Below, piece after piece: positions 26,915 through 35,407 of a DNA stretch of 64,000 nt. The stretch is from the NCBI RefSeq assembly GCF_000685355.1, contig NZ_JHET01000006.1, forward strand, positions 1 through 64,000, written 5' to 3'. A program made the translations under genes and the position numbers. Under the pieces are notes generated by a model. It saw nothing but the letters and a program-made list of their open reading frames with translations, was not told the origin of the DNA and ran no database searches. Source of the DNA: Microbacterium sp. CH12i (GTDB lineage: Bacteria > Actinomycetota > Actinomycetes > Actinomycetales > Microbacteriaceae). Positions within the stretch are counted from its first letter, which is position 1. Each line of letters begins with the position of its first letter.

Positions 26915-27549
26915 AGTGCATCCGTCTCTGTCTGTCGGGTTGCGATCAATCGTTCATGGAGCGCTTCAAGAGGAGGCTCGCCTGCCTCGTACGCAGCGAT
27001 GACCACTTCGAGGTGCGCACTGCTGCTGAGAGCCCCCGCAACGCGCGATGGGAGCGTGGCCAAGGGGTCCGCCCTCCCTGGCGTGGTGTCGAGATCAAGG
27101 TCGAGAATCGGCGCCAGAGTTCGCCTAACCTGGGGAGTCAGCTCAAGCGGATCGAAGACACGACTTGGTAGATCGTCCGCTGTCAGCACCAACTTGCGTA
27201 CACGTCGCGTATCGGAACGTATGGTGCTCAGATCGGCAGCCAGTTCCTCCGGAACGCCGTCCATCGCGACGAGGATGAGGTATCCATCCCAAGACTTCGG
27301 GTCGGTCGCGATTACGTTCGCACCTAGGAAATCGACCACATGATCTTGTGCCGTACCCCATCCGGCGACGAGTTCTTCAACCGACTCAAATGCCCACACC
27401 GCGATCACTGAGTACTCGTCTTCGAATGCCATCGAACTGGAAGGCCAGGATCGGTGGCGAGCGCTGTCTACGCGGACGATCTCAGACTCTGCAAGCAGCC
27501 TTGTGATCTCGGTGAGGAGCAGTTCGTTCGTTACAACCGCGTCAGTCAT
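26911..27549 (-). CDS. ABC-three-component middle component (MC1-like)
   Basis: 212 residues, overlapping both neighbours by four bases (ATGA), so stoichiometric translation with the SIR2 and ATPase genes is likely. The region FEDEYSVIAVWAFESVEELV, then KSWDGYLILVAMDG and SDTRRVRKLVLTADDL resembles the small middle-component proteins that link ABC-3C ATPases to their effectors. No catalytic motif is visible. The C-terminal 40 residues are helical and probably bind a partner. Family recall is the main evidence together with strict operon position. Confidence 0.75.
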   Translation of the reverse strand: MTDAVVTNELLLTEITRLLAESEIVRVDSARHRSWPSSSMAFEDEYSVIAVWAFESVEELVAGWGTAQDHVVDFLGANVIATDPKSWDGYLILVAMDGVPEELAADLSTIRSDTRRVRKLVLTADDLPSRVFDPLELTPQVRRTLAPILDLDLDTTPGRADPLATLPSRVAGALSSSAHLEVVIAAYEAGEPPLEALHERLIATRQTETDAL

Positions 27550-28997
27550 CGTCGTAGCTCCTCAACCGCTGACTGCAGGTCAGTCGCGGGTCGTCCTAGG
27601 TAATCGTCTGCGAAGATCGGGTGGATGCTGTCGGCGCCCCTAATGAGGTCGCCTGACGTGTCCTCCCGAACAAGGTCATCGACACTTGGCGTTCGCGTAT
27701 TTCTGGCTCCAGCCACGATGACCAGATTTGTTCGTTGCTGAGGTGCCAGGCTGTTGTTTCGCTCACGAATCTTGGCGCTGATGGCGCTCCACGCGATGGT
27801 TCCTCCGCCATGCGCAAGCCCAAAGACGAGCGTCGAACCGCCATCGGTCTTGACCGTGAGGCGGCCATGCTCATCCAGGTCTAGGGAACTCGTTGCGAGC
27901 GCTGCCGATAAGTGGTCCGTCGCTACCAGGAGGTGCGCGATCCGCCTATGGTTCGCGGAGTCACCCTCTCCGGCATAGGGGTGCGGACCCAGTAGCCAGG
28001 TGGCTCTAGCGCGGCCGAGGTCGAGCAGCGTGATCTCTTGGATAGGTGTTGCGACATCTTGCGACCGGCGCAACGCCATTTCGGGGTCTTCCTCCGCCAT
28101 TTGACTATGTGCGTCACGCACTCTCTGCAACTGTTCGAGAACTACTCTCTGGGCGAGTCTCGACATGAAGTCGCCCCAGTAGAGGTCAACAGTGCCGGTG
28201 AGGTTCGCGCTCAATGCTTCGTGGAACCTTGAGTCTTGATTGCGGTCGACCAGATAGTAAGAGGATTGTGCTTTTGCGGCGAGGTTGCTGACGCTCTCAG
28301 TGAGAACATTGGCGGGACTGCCCAGGCCGACGAATACCACGACTGGAGCTGACAGGTTTGCCGTTGCGATCACGCTCTCCCATTCTGCAGCCCAGTCTGT
28401 ATCGAGCGCGCTCTTCCTGAGTACCCAGGTCTCCTCGGGCTGATTGACGCTTCGGTGAAGGTGCACCACGGAGTGTGAGGCAAGATTTCTGTGTTCGTCA
28501 GGACCTTCTACGAATGTGATGTTCGTGCTGTTGCCCAGGGCGGCTACGGCGTGTTGGAAGGCCAAGTCGTAGTTCAAAGTGATCACATGCTGAATCGCGC
28601 CTTCGATGAGCAAGGCGGCAGCTATGAGGTGCCCCGAGTTTGGGGCGGCCGTCCGCCAAGCGTCCTTCGGTAGGCGGCTCGTCAGTTCAGTCTGCGATCC
28701 GTACTTGTCGTACAGCAGATCAGCGAGAACCGAGAGGTCGTCGGGATCTGTGCACTCTCCGTCGTTCAGAACACCATCTGCAACAAGTCGCCGGTGGGCT
28801 TCGCGGGAGTAATGCGCACCACTCGCAAAACCGGTCGGCTTCTCCATCGAGACCCCAGCACCGACAACGAGTACCACGCGACTGCCTGCCACATCTGTGA
28901 TGCGTTGAAGGATTTCCGCAGGGAAAGCTACTGAGTCCGTCGCCTGGCTGTGGTCGGCTTCCGGCAACACGTCCTCCTCATCGGTGAGAGCTTTCAC
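27546..28997 (-). CDS. SIR2-domain effector of a three-component conflict system
   Basis: 483 residues from GTG 28997. The N-terminal SIR2-like NAD-binding domain has VVLVVGAGVSMEKPTGFASG (residues about 40-60), the NAD/ribose motif TLNYD at about 140, and the catalytic-histidine region VVHLHRS. Defence SIR2 domains cleave NAD+ to deplete it in infected cells. The C-terminal 230 residues form a separate domain (LLDLGRARATWLLGPHPY and following) that I do not recognise and that could bind the middle component or a trigger. It is the first gene of the operon, 60 bases after a double-HTH gene on the same strand. Confidence 0.85.
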   Translation of the reverse strand: MKALTDEEDVLPEADHSQATDSVAFPAEILQRITDVAGSRVVLVVGAGVSMEKPTGFASGAHYSREAHRRLVADGVLNDGECTDPDDLSVLADLLYDKYGSQTELTSRLPKDAWRTAAPNSGHLIAAALLIEGAIQHVITLNYDLAFQHAVAALGNSTNITFVEGPDEHRNLASHSVVHLHRSVNQPEETWVLRKSALDTDWAAEWESVIATANLSAPVVVFVGLGSPANVLTESVSNLAAKAQSSYYLVDRNQDSRFHEALSANLTGTVDLYWGDFMSRLAQRVVLEQLQRVRDAHSQMAEEDPEMALRRSQDVATPIQEITLLDLGRARATWLLGPHPYAGEGDSANHRRIAHLLVATDHLSAALATSSLDLDEHGRLTVKTDGGSTLVFGLAHGGGTIAWSAISAKIRERNNSLAPQQRTNLVIVAGARNTRTPSVDDLVREDTSGDLIRGADSIHPIFADDYLGRPATDLQSAVEELRR

Positions 28998-29057
28998 GTC
29001 TACCGGTGAGGTCAGCCGTGGTGATCACATGACCCCCACTCTACTAACTCCACCTCC

Positions 29058-29546
29058 TCAAGCCGAAGACGCTCGGCGAGCCTCGCGAGGGCGTCTGCCT
29101 CGTGGCCGAATCTGACCTCTCTCCTCGACCACAGCGTTCCGGACCGTCTTCTCATCGACGCCAAGTCGTTTAGCGACCTCCTGTAGCGTGAGACCTTCTG
29201 CGTATAAGGACGCAGCACGACCGCGGCCGGTAAGACCGAGCCCAGACGTCCTGAGCCGCGCTCCCTCCTTGGTGACGAGCGTGGGGACTGTCCCGCGATG
29301 TACTGCATACTTCGCGGCGATCATCCGAACCGGCATCCCCGCTTCGTAATCTGCGACGAGCTCCGCACGCCGCTCAGGGGTCAATCGTGTTTGAGACTTC
29401 GTCGGATTTTTCGCGACTGCGCCTCGCGAATCGTGCCTCTTCGGGGTTCTGTTCCGCGGTTCGCGTCGCTCAGAACCCTTGAGGACACGGCGAATCAAAG
29501 ATTTCAGAGCCGGGCGCGTGTTTGAGAATCGCCTGGGAAGGCCCAC
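29058..29546 (-). CDS. Double helix-turn-helix protein upstream of the defence operon
   Basis: Two HTH units can be read: RLTPERRAELVADYEAGMPV, then RMIAAKYAVHRGTV; and LYAEGLTLQEVAKRLGVDEK, then TVRNAV. The basic tail (RPRGRRPREARR) suits DNA binding. The start is unsure: the frame is open to 29633, no convincing ribosome site is seen, and GTG 29546 sits inside a hairpin. It resembles the small recombinase/resolvase-type HTH proteins that travel with actinobacterial mobile elements, but has no catalytic serine domain. Given its place 60 bases before the SIR2 gene on the same strand, it could regulate the defence operon. Confidence 0.6.
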   Translation of the reverse strand: MGLPRRFSNTRPALKSLIRRVLKGSERREPRNRTPKRHDSRGAVAKNPTKSQTRLTPERRAELVADYEAGMPVRMIAAKYAVHRGTVPTLVTKEGARLRTSGLGLTGRGRAASLYAEGLTLQEVAKRLGVDEKTVRNAVVEERGQIRPRGRRPREARRASSA

Positions 29547-29611
29547 CAGTGAAACACTGGAATCACGCGGTTCCCGCCGGGATGACCACATCGGAAATCC
29601 CGACGGGAACC
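29546..29611. repeat. Two adjacent hairpins (operator, terminator or element boundary)
   Basis: CCAGTG/CACTGG form a six-base stem with a three-base loop at 29546-29560. Next to it, 29569-29583 pairs with 29597-29611 over 15 bases with one mismatch. They lie at the 5' side of the double-HTH gene and near the apparent right edge of the mobile region. A promoter operator, a terminator of minus-strand transcripts entering from the M20 gene, and an attachment-site arm are all possible. Confidence 0.45.
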
Positions 29612-29704
29612 CGTCCTCACCCGAATGGCTCAAAATCTCGCCAGGCCCCAGACGAGTCGGTGGTCCATGAGGTGCGATCTCGGCGAGCGTCCCGACCGCT
29701 TCGA

Positions 29705-30850
29705 TCAGCGCCGCACGCGCTCAATCCCCCGGCCGGCCCAGCCACGCGCCTGCGGCAACGATGAGCCCCAGTACGTATAAGGAATGCCGAGCGCGCGCGG
29801 CACGTCGCTGAAGTCCTCGCTGGCAGTCTGCAGATCGAGTTCCCCCGCGTGATCGCCGAAATGTGCGGAAAAGGCATCCGCCACGCGTGCGGTCACCGAC
29901 TCGTCGTTCTCGGTGAGCGGGAAGCTGTCGTAGATTTCGATCTCGGGCTCTTTCGGCGAGCCGCTGGCGATGCACTCTCCGCGTACGGTGCGCTCGATGG
30001 CTGCCAACATCTGTGTCCTGGTGGCTTCGGTGTAAGTGCGCAGGTTGAGCTCCAGCACCGCATCATCCGGGATGATGTTGCTCTTTGCCCCTGCGCGGAT
30101 GCTCCCGACGGTGAGAACTGCGGGATCAGTTGGTGCGACCTCCCGGGAGACGATCGTTTGCAGCCGTACGACGATAAGGGCCGCCAGCACCACGGGGTCG
30201 ACCGTGTTCTGCGGCATCGAACCATGCCCACCGCGGCCGTAGACCGTGATGCGCACGCTGTCCGCACTCGAGAGCACAGGTCCCATCCGTGTCCCGACAG
30301 TGCCAGAACGCCCCGGCAGCACATGCTGCGCCAGCGCGACATCCGGGTTAGGAATCTGCGCAGCCAGACCGTCTGTCAGCATGCCTCTTGCTCCGTCGCC
30401 AGTCTCCTCTGCGGGCTGGAAAAGCGCGATGACCGTGCCTTGCCACGCATCCCGGTGCTCGGCGAGCAGCCGTGCAGCACCCAGCAGACAAGCCACATGA
30501 ACGTCGTGCCCGCAGGCATGCATCACCGGGGTGCTCGTCCCATCAGAGGCGACAGCTTCCACCGTGCTGGCGTAGTCGGCCCCGGTTGCCTCTCGAATCG
30601 GCAGTGCGTCCATGTCGGCCCTCAAAAGCACAGTCGAGCCTTCGCCGTTTTGCAGCACGCCGACAACGCCCGTTCCTCCGATGCCGGTGTGCACGGTGAA
30701 ACCCCAGGCGCTCAGCCGCTTCGACACGCCATCGGCGGTGCGCTCTTCCTGGTGCGAAAGCTCGGGATGCTCATGCAGATCGCGATAGAACGATTCCTGG
30801 TCCGAACGGATCGATTCGTAGTGCTGCAGGATGTCCGCGGTGGTGCGCAT
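29705..30850 (-). pseudogene. M20-family amidohydrolase, 3' end replaced
   Basis: From ATG 30850 (GAAGGGA upstream) the frame encodes an M20D/aminoacylase-like metallohydrolase: RADMDALPIRE, the metal-ligand motif MHACGHDVHVA, catalytic PAEETGDGA, the lid/dimerisation domain, and LQTASEDFSDVP. It breaks right after PYTYWG, where family members continue about 45 residues to a conserved HSPxF metal ligand. The replacement tail is unrelated and ends at 29705. Loss of the last ligand should inactivate the enzyme. The break near 29775 is a candidate recombination edge. Confidence 0.8.
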
Positions 30851-30895
30851 GCGCATTCCCTTCGATCGGATGCGGAGAGTCTCAACGTACGCCGA

Positions 30896-31360
30896 GGGGC
30901 GGGCACTGCGTACAAATCATCGGAGCTGAACAACTGAGGATCCCGGTTCGCGACGACATCTCTCATCAGGCCGCCACCGACTCCGGTTGTTACGCCGAGC
31001 AGAAGTGCAGCGACTGGATTCATCCCCTCACCAAGCGCGGTCACCGTTCCGGTGGTGCAAAACAGGGCAAGCCCACCGGCGTCGAAGATCAATAGTGTGC
31101 GCGAGTGGCGTTCGACGCGGCTGGCGAGGAAGAACACCAGCAGTGCCGCAGCGACAGGTGCAGCAAGGTGGATCGGCTGGGCAAACGCAGCCGGGGGGAC
31201 ACCGATTATCAAATCGCGGATGACACCGCCGCCGAGTCCGGTGAGGCTGCCCAGCAGTAGCGATCCGATGATGTCGTATCCCCGTTGGGCGGCGAGCAAA
31301 CTCCCGGAGATAGCGAAGAAAAAAAGTCCCCAGAAGGTCGAGCGTCAGTGCCCACGTCAT
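30896..31360 (-). pseudogene. TRIC-family cation channel, 3'-truncated and frameshifted
   Basis: ATG 31360 begins TWALTLDLLGTFF; the frame is lost in a run of seven A (forward strand 31319-31325). With one A removed it continues FAISGSLLAAQRGYD, then GLGGGVIRDLIIG, the duplicated-GG motif of YadS/TRIC channels, and later TGVGGGLMRDVVANRDPQLF. After SDDLYAVPA (about 30896) homology stops, and the sequence passes into the M20 5' region. About one-quarter of the channel is missing. The homopolymer lesion looks like sequencing error; the 3' truncation looks real. Confidence 0.8.
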
Positions 31361-31409
31361 GAGGATGCTTCTTGGCACTCCGTCAACTGTTGCATGCGGT
31401 CAGAATAAC

Positions 31410-31449
31410 AAGTGTGGCCGCCAGCGACACAGATCGCTGACGGCCACTT
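31410..31449 (-). terminator. Hairpin between fasciclin and TRIC genes
   Basis: AAGTG-T-GGCCG...CAGCGA pairs with TCGCTG...CGGCCACTT across a six-base loop, with one bulge and one mismatch. It lies 40 bases downstream of the fasciclin stop on its strand and probably terminates that transcript. Confidence 0.6.
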
Positions 31450-31489
31450 CTTGCCTAAATACCGAGAACACCCCTCGGCATGTACCGAC

Positions 31490-32155
31490 TTACTTAGCCG
31501 GCGGCATCAGCACCGTGTCGATGAGGTACACGGTGGCGTTCGCGGTCTGGACTCCACCGCAGATGATGTTCGCGTCGTTGACCATCATCGAATCGCCGCT
31601 GCCGGTGACCTCGAGGTCTGCACCCTGAACGGTGGTGTGCATGCCCGCAATCTCGTCAGGGGTGATCTGGCCGGGAACCACGTGGTAAGTAAGGATCGAA
31701 GACAGCGTCGCCGAGTCGGTCTTCAGCGCCTCGATGGTCGCGGGGTCGATCTTCGCGAACGCGTCGTCGACCGGTGCGAACACCGTGAACTCATCGCCGT
31801 TTAGCGTGTCCACGAGGTTCACATCGGGGTTGAGCTGACCACTGACGGCAGCAACAAGCGTTGTGAGGATCGGGTTGTTTGATGCAGCGACAGCAACGGG
31901 ATCCTGGGCCATGCCCTTGATGGATCCTGAGCCGTCGGGGACAGCATCGGCGTAGGCTGCGCAACCGGGACCGACGAGGTTCGCGGCCGGGTCCATCATG
32001 TCAGGAGCAGCTTCGGTCGTCTCGGTCGTCTTCGGTGCTGTGGATTCGGTCGTCGTATCGGTGGCGCCGGTGCCCATAGAACATGCGGACAGTGCGAACG
32101 CACTTGCCAGCGTCAACGTAAGGACTGCGGTGACCTTCTTCTTGGTGCTGAACAT
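31490..32155 (-). CDS. Fasciclin-domain lipoprotein (MPT70/MPT83-like)
   Basis: 221 residues from ATG 32155 with GGAGGT upstream. Lipobox LSAC puts the lipidated cysteine at C25, followed by a Thr/Glu-rich spacer. The FAS1 domain spans about residues 80-221: [39 protein letters not shown] and [13 protein letters not shown]. It is a surface-anchored adhesion-type protein. It is divergent from sigK-rskA, and a SigK-like promoter lies before it, exactly as MPT70/83 are controlled by SigK in mycobacteria. Complete. Confidence 0.93.
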   Translation of the reverse strand: MFSTKKKVTAVLTLTLASAFALSACSMGTGATDTTTESTAPKTTETTEAAPDMMDPAANLVGPGCAAYADAVPDGSGSIKGMAQDPVAVAASNNPILTTLVAAVSGQLNPDVNLVDTLNGDEFTVFAPVDDAFAKIDPATIEALKTDSATLSSILTYHVVPGQITPDEIAGMHTTVQGADLEVTGSGDSMMVNDANIICGGVQTANATVYLIDTVLMPPAK

Positions 32156-32204
32156 CTCTCTACCTCCGGGATCGGAGCCACGATATCTCCGCGGCGTTGA
32201 CAGA

Positions 32205-32232
32205 TGTTCGGAACCCGGTCCGCATCGGATGG
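32205..32232 (-). promoter_or_regulatory. SigK-type promoter of the fasciclin gene
   Basis: On the minus strand, CCATCC (32232-32227), a 16-base spacer and CGAACA (32210-32205) match the mycobacterial SigK consensus CCATCC-N16/17-CGAATA at 11 of 12 positions. The site is 50 bases before the fasciclin ATG, consistent with direct SigK control. Confidence 0.7.
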
Positions 32233-32300
32233 GAAGAATCTCAAAAAACTTCTGAGCAAGCTGGGTGAGGCGGATACCCGCGATAGGTGGAGCATGCGTC

Positions 32301-32900
32301 ATGCTGGAGGGGATGGTCATCGACGGTATGGACGCACCAGAGGACGGAACGGCGAAAGATCACGCCGCCGAACTCCTCATTCGCGTCGCGAGCGGCGACC
32401 AGGCAGCGTTCGCGAAACTGTACGAACTACTCTCCGCACGCGTTTTCGGTCTGATCCTCCGTGTGCTCGTCAACCGCTCACAGAGTGAGGAAGTTCTCCA
32501 AGAGGTGTTCTTGGAGGTTTGGCAATCCGCAGCGCGCTTCGCTCCGAACAAGGGGCAAGGACGAACATGGGTTTTCACGATGGCACACCGCAGAGCAGTC
32601 GACAGGGTTCGGGCGTCGCAAGCAAGCGCCGACCGGGACGTCAAGGCTGGTATGCGAGACATCGGGGTCGCACATGACAGCGTCGCTGAACAGGTAGAAC
32701 TCGGCATTGCTGGGCAACAAGTGGTGGCAGCGCTGGGGACCCTTCCTGAAGCACAACGAGAAACGATCGTCCTGGCGTACTACGGCGGCTACAGTCAGAG
32801 CGAGATTGCGGCTCTGGTTGGCTCGCCGCTGGGGACGATCAAGACACGGATGAGAGACGGGCTCACACGCCTGCGAAACGAAATGGGGGTGACCGCATGA
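32301..32900 (+). CDS. sigK: ECF sigma factor SigK
   Basis: 199 residues from ATG 32301 (GGTGGAG upstream; other in-frame starts exist). Region 2: [20 protein letters not shown], then [14 protein letters not shown] and [12 protein letters not shown]. Region 4: [20 protein letters not shown], then [20 protein letters not shown]. It directs RNA polymerase to the fasciclin promoter and probably its own. It overlaps rskA by four bases (ATGA). The sigK-rskA-fasciclin set is conserved from mycobacteria to Microbacteriaceae, which supports the symbol. Confidence 0.92.
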   Translation: MLEGMVIDGMDAPEDGTAKDHAAELLIRVASGDQAAFAKLYELLSARVFGLILRVLVNRSQSEEVLQEVFLEVWQSAARFAPNKGQGRTWVFTMAHRRAVDRVRASQASADRDVKAGMRDIGVAHDSVAEQVELGIAGQQVVAALGTLPEAQRETIVLAYYGGYSQSEIAALVGSPLGTIKTRMRDGLTRLRNEMGVTA

Positions 32901-33637
32901 ACGAACAGGAATTCTCTGAACTCGCTGCCGGGCATGCCCTGCGCGCGCTTTCGGATGCTGATGAGCAGAGCTTCGCGGATGCTCTCGCCGCGCACCCCGA
33001 GTGGGAACAAGCCGCCCAAATCGACGAGCGAACTGTTGCGCTCCTCGCGGAGTCGGTGGCTCCGGTCGCGCCCCCGCCCACTCTCCACGATGCTCTTCTT
33101 GCGCAGATAACGAACATGCCGCAGCAGTCGGCCGATGAGGTCTCGGATGTCGCGAGCGCCCCAGCTACGCCGTCGCCCCGTCGATGGGGACGCATTCTCT
33201 TCGCGCTCGCAGCCTCTGTGGCGCTGCTCGTCGGCATTGGTGTCGGCGTCTCTGTACTTGGTTCGCAGCTCACTCGGCCGGAATCGGTCGTTGCTCTCGA
33301 GCAGATTGAGTCATCGGCAGACGCGCAGCAGGCCAGCATCGAGCTGGAATCCGGCGCGACGGCAACCGCCCACTGGTCGCCGAGCGTGGGCAACGTGGTG
33401 CTCGTCACTGACGGGCTCGACAATCTCGACGCAGGTCGAACGTACGAGCTGTGGTTCGTTCGTGGTGCAGAACCGGTCTCGGCCGGTGTCTTCGAAGCGG
33501 ATGCCGGAAAGGCAACGGCCCTGCTCGATGGGAAAATGCGCGCTGGCGATGTGATCGCGGTGACCGTGGAGCAGGCTGGCGGCTCGCCGAGCGGACAGCC
33601 GACGACCGATCCGATCATTGTGATCCCCACCGCCTGA
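32897..33637 (+). CDS. rskA: Anti-sigma-K factor RskA
   Basis: 246 residues. The N-terminal 90 residues are the zinc-less anti-sigma domain of the RskA type (LAAGHALRALSDADEQSFAD). A single transmembrane helix (ILFALAASVALLVGIGVGVS) is at about residues 98-117, and an extracytoplasmic beta-rich RskA domain follows, including LDAGRTYELWFVRGAEPVSA. It holds SigK at the membrane and releases it on proteolysis. It is translationally coupled to sigK. Complete. Confidence 0.92.
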   Translation: MNEQEFSELAAGHALRALSDADEQSFADALAAHPEWEQAAQIDERTVALLAESVAPVAPPPTLHDALLAQITNMPQQSADEVSDVASAPATPSPRRWGRILFALAASVALLVGIGVGVSVLGSQLTRPESVVALEQIESSADAQQASIELESGATATAHWSPSVGNVVLVTDGLDNLDAGRTYELWFVRGAEPVSAGVFEADAGKATALLDGKMRAGDVIAVTVEQAGGSPSGQPTTDPIIVIPTA

Positions 33638-33655
33638 GGCGAGTAGCCTGGACGA

Positions 33656-34285
33656 ATGGCTGAGCAGTTCCACCGTCCCGTCCGCCGCCCGTCGGCAGCT
33701 TTCGACAAGATCGTTGGGTCCGCGGATTCCGCCGAGGCCATGCGAGTCGCCAATGCGACAGCATCCGCGCTACTCAGCAGAGCTCGTGCCGATCAGAGCG
33801 GGGAGAGCGCCGAACGGCTGATCGCGTTCAGCGCCGATCATGGAATCGATGACATCGCCGAGCTGTGGGCTGGCGCGCCGGCCGTATCGTTGCCAGGGGC
33901 GTTGTGGCGGCTGTATCTTCTACAGCTTGCGATTCACAGTGATGCGCAGACCTCAGCGCTACTGTATGAGCGCGGACGGATCGAACTGCGCTCTGCGGAT
34001 GCTGCGGTGGCGGGAGCCCCGGCGCCAGCGAGCCCGGAAGAACTCGTGGCACTCATCGACACAATCCTTCGCGGCGTCTTTCGCGGTGATTTCTCGGTGG
34101 CTCTTGAGCGAGCTGCAGCATTCTGCCGAGTACAGGTGTCTGGCGCCACGCACGCGGCGGATGACTACGAGGTTACTGAACCTGGTCGGGCTACAGATCT
34201 GACGAAGCGGGCGCGCAGGCTGAACATTTATGCGAACGACCTCAGCGCGGCTGCCGCACTCTGGCGCGTCGGCAGCCTGACCTGA
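33656..34285 (+). CDS. Conserved Microbacteriaceae protein of unknown function
   Basis: 209 residues from ATG 33656, 18 bases after rskA. All-helical, no membrane segment: VANATASALLSRARADQSGE, a central GALWRLYLLQLAIHSD helix and a C-terminal AAALWRVG. Proteins of this kind are found in related actinobacteria, sometimes mislabelled as an RNA polymerase subunit, for which there is no support here. It may be co-transcribed with sigK-rskA. Function unknown. Confidence 0.75.
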   Translation: MAEQFHRPVRRPSAAFDKIVGSADSAEAMRVANATASALLSRARADQSGESAERLIAFSADHGIDDIAELWAGAPAVSLPGALWRLYLLQLAIHSDAQTSALLYERGRIELRSADAAVAGAPAPASPEELVALIDTILRGVFRGDFSVALERAAAFCRVQVSGATHAADDYEVTEPGRATDLTKRARRLNIYANDLSAAAALWRVGSLT

Positions 34286-34322
34286 CACGCGGGCGTTGTG
34301 GGGACGGGCCCAGGCATGAAAA

Positions 34323-34402
34323 GACCGGGCCGCAAAAACGCCTCTCGGCGGGAGGCCGCTCGTAGCGGCAAAATTTGGAGCCCGGGGTTATGCGGCCCGG
34401 CC
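34323..34402 (+). ncRNA. Candidate structured RNA between two plus-strand genes
   Basis: CCGGGCCGC (34325-34333) pairs with GCGGCCCGG (34392-34400), closing a multi-stem fold. Inside are a hairpin at 34340-34356 and, overlapping it, an alternative six-base hairpin GCCGCT-CGT-AGCGGC at 34355-34369. The two inner stems compete for bases 34355-34356, so the element could switch. It lies 64 bases before the pabC-like gene. Attenuator, terminator or small RNA are all open; I do not recognise an RNA family. No protein-coding frame is evident. Confidence 0.4.
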
Positions 34403-34465
34403 ACTCCATTGTACGCCCGGAGTGGGGGAGTATTCCCGACCACACATCAGCCGTAGAGTCATTTC

Positions 34466-35350
34466 ATGACCCGGCGATTTGCTCTCATCATCGATCCTGT
34501 CGACGCCTCCGAAGAGCGCGCCGAATACGCAGACACGTTCACCGTGGTTGATGCCGCGGCTCCTGCGCTCAGCGTCGGAGAGCTCAGCACGCAGCGCGGC
34601 GACGGAGTGTTCGAGTCGATCGGCGTGATCAACGGGCATGCGCAAGAGGTAGTGCCGCACCTTGAGCGGCTCGCGCACTCGGCGCAGTTGTGCGACCTTC
34701 CCGTGCCCAATCTTGAGCAGTGGCGCCACGCGATCCTCGTTGCCGCCGCCGAGTGCCCACCTGGGGAGGCCGTGATCAAATTGATCCTCAGTCGCGGCGT
34801 CGAACATGGGCCCACACCGACGGCGTGGGTGACGGCGGCGCCGGCATCCGACTTCTCGGTGGTGCGCGAGACGGGTGTGCGAGTCGTAACCCTTGACCGC
34901 GGCTACGATCTCACTGCGGCCGAGCGGGCGCCCTGGTTGCTGTTGGGCGCCAAGACCCTGTCGTATGCGGTGAACATGGCGGCGCTGCGTGAAGCGCACC
35001 GGAGGGGCGCGGATGATGCGATCTTCCTCTCCACCGATGGCTTCGTGCTCGAGGCGCCTACCGCGTCGCTCATCCTTCGCTTCGGTGACCGGTTCGTGAC
35101 GCCCGCACCTTCCGGCGGTATCCTGCACGGCACTACGCAGTTGAGTGTCTACGAATACCTCTCCGGTCACGGCTTCGAGGTCGGATATGAGCGGATCCCG
35201 GCATCCGATCTGGCCCGCGCTGATGCTGCCTGGCTGGTCTCGAGCGTGCGCCTCGCCGCGCCGATCACCGCCATCGACGCGACGTCACTGTCCGTCGATC
35301 AGGTGCTCACCCCCGCACTGAACCAGTACCTGCTCTCCCCGCGCGACTGA
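34466..35350 (+). CDS. Class IV aminotransferase, PabC-like (4-amino-4-deoxychorismate lyase)
   Basis: 294 residues, fold-type IV PLP enzyme. Visible motifs are GDGVFESIGV near residue 46, the Schiff-base lysine in GAKTLSYAVNMAALREA, DDAIFLSTDGFVLEAPTASL (the E...T/N pattern of the family), and PSGGILHGTTQ. The family includes 4-amino-4-deoxychorismate lyase of folate synthesis and branched-chain/D-amino acid aminotransferases. Sequence length and the GILxGTT pattern favour PabC, but no pabAB genes are adjacent, so I leave the symbol blank. Single gene, complete. Confidence 0.8.
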   Translation: MTRRFALIIDPVDASEERAEYADTFTVVDAAAPALSVGELSTQRGDGVFESIGVINGHAQEVVPHLERLAHSAQLCDLPVPNLEQWRHAILVAAAECPPGEAVIKLILSRGVEHGPTPTAWVTAAPASDFSVVRETGVRVVTLDRGYDLTAAERAPWLLLGAKTLSYAVNMAALREAHRRGADDAIFLSTDGFVLEAPTASLILRFGDRFVTPAPSGGILHGTTQLSVYEYLSGHGFEVGYERIPASDLARADAAWLVSSVRLAAPITAIDATSLSVDQVLTPALNQYLLSPRD

Positions 35351-35407
35351 TCGCTGATCGGCTCACCTGGCGGCGCCGTCCACAGCCCTCAGATTGGAAA
35401 ACCCGGA

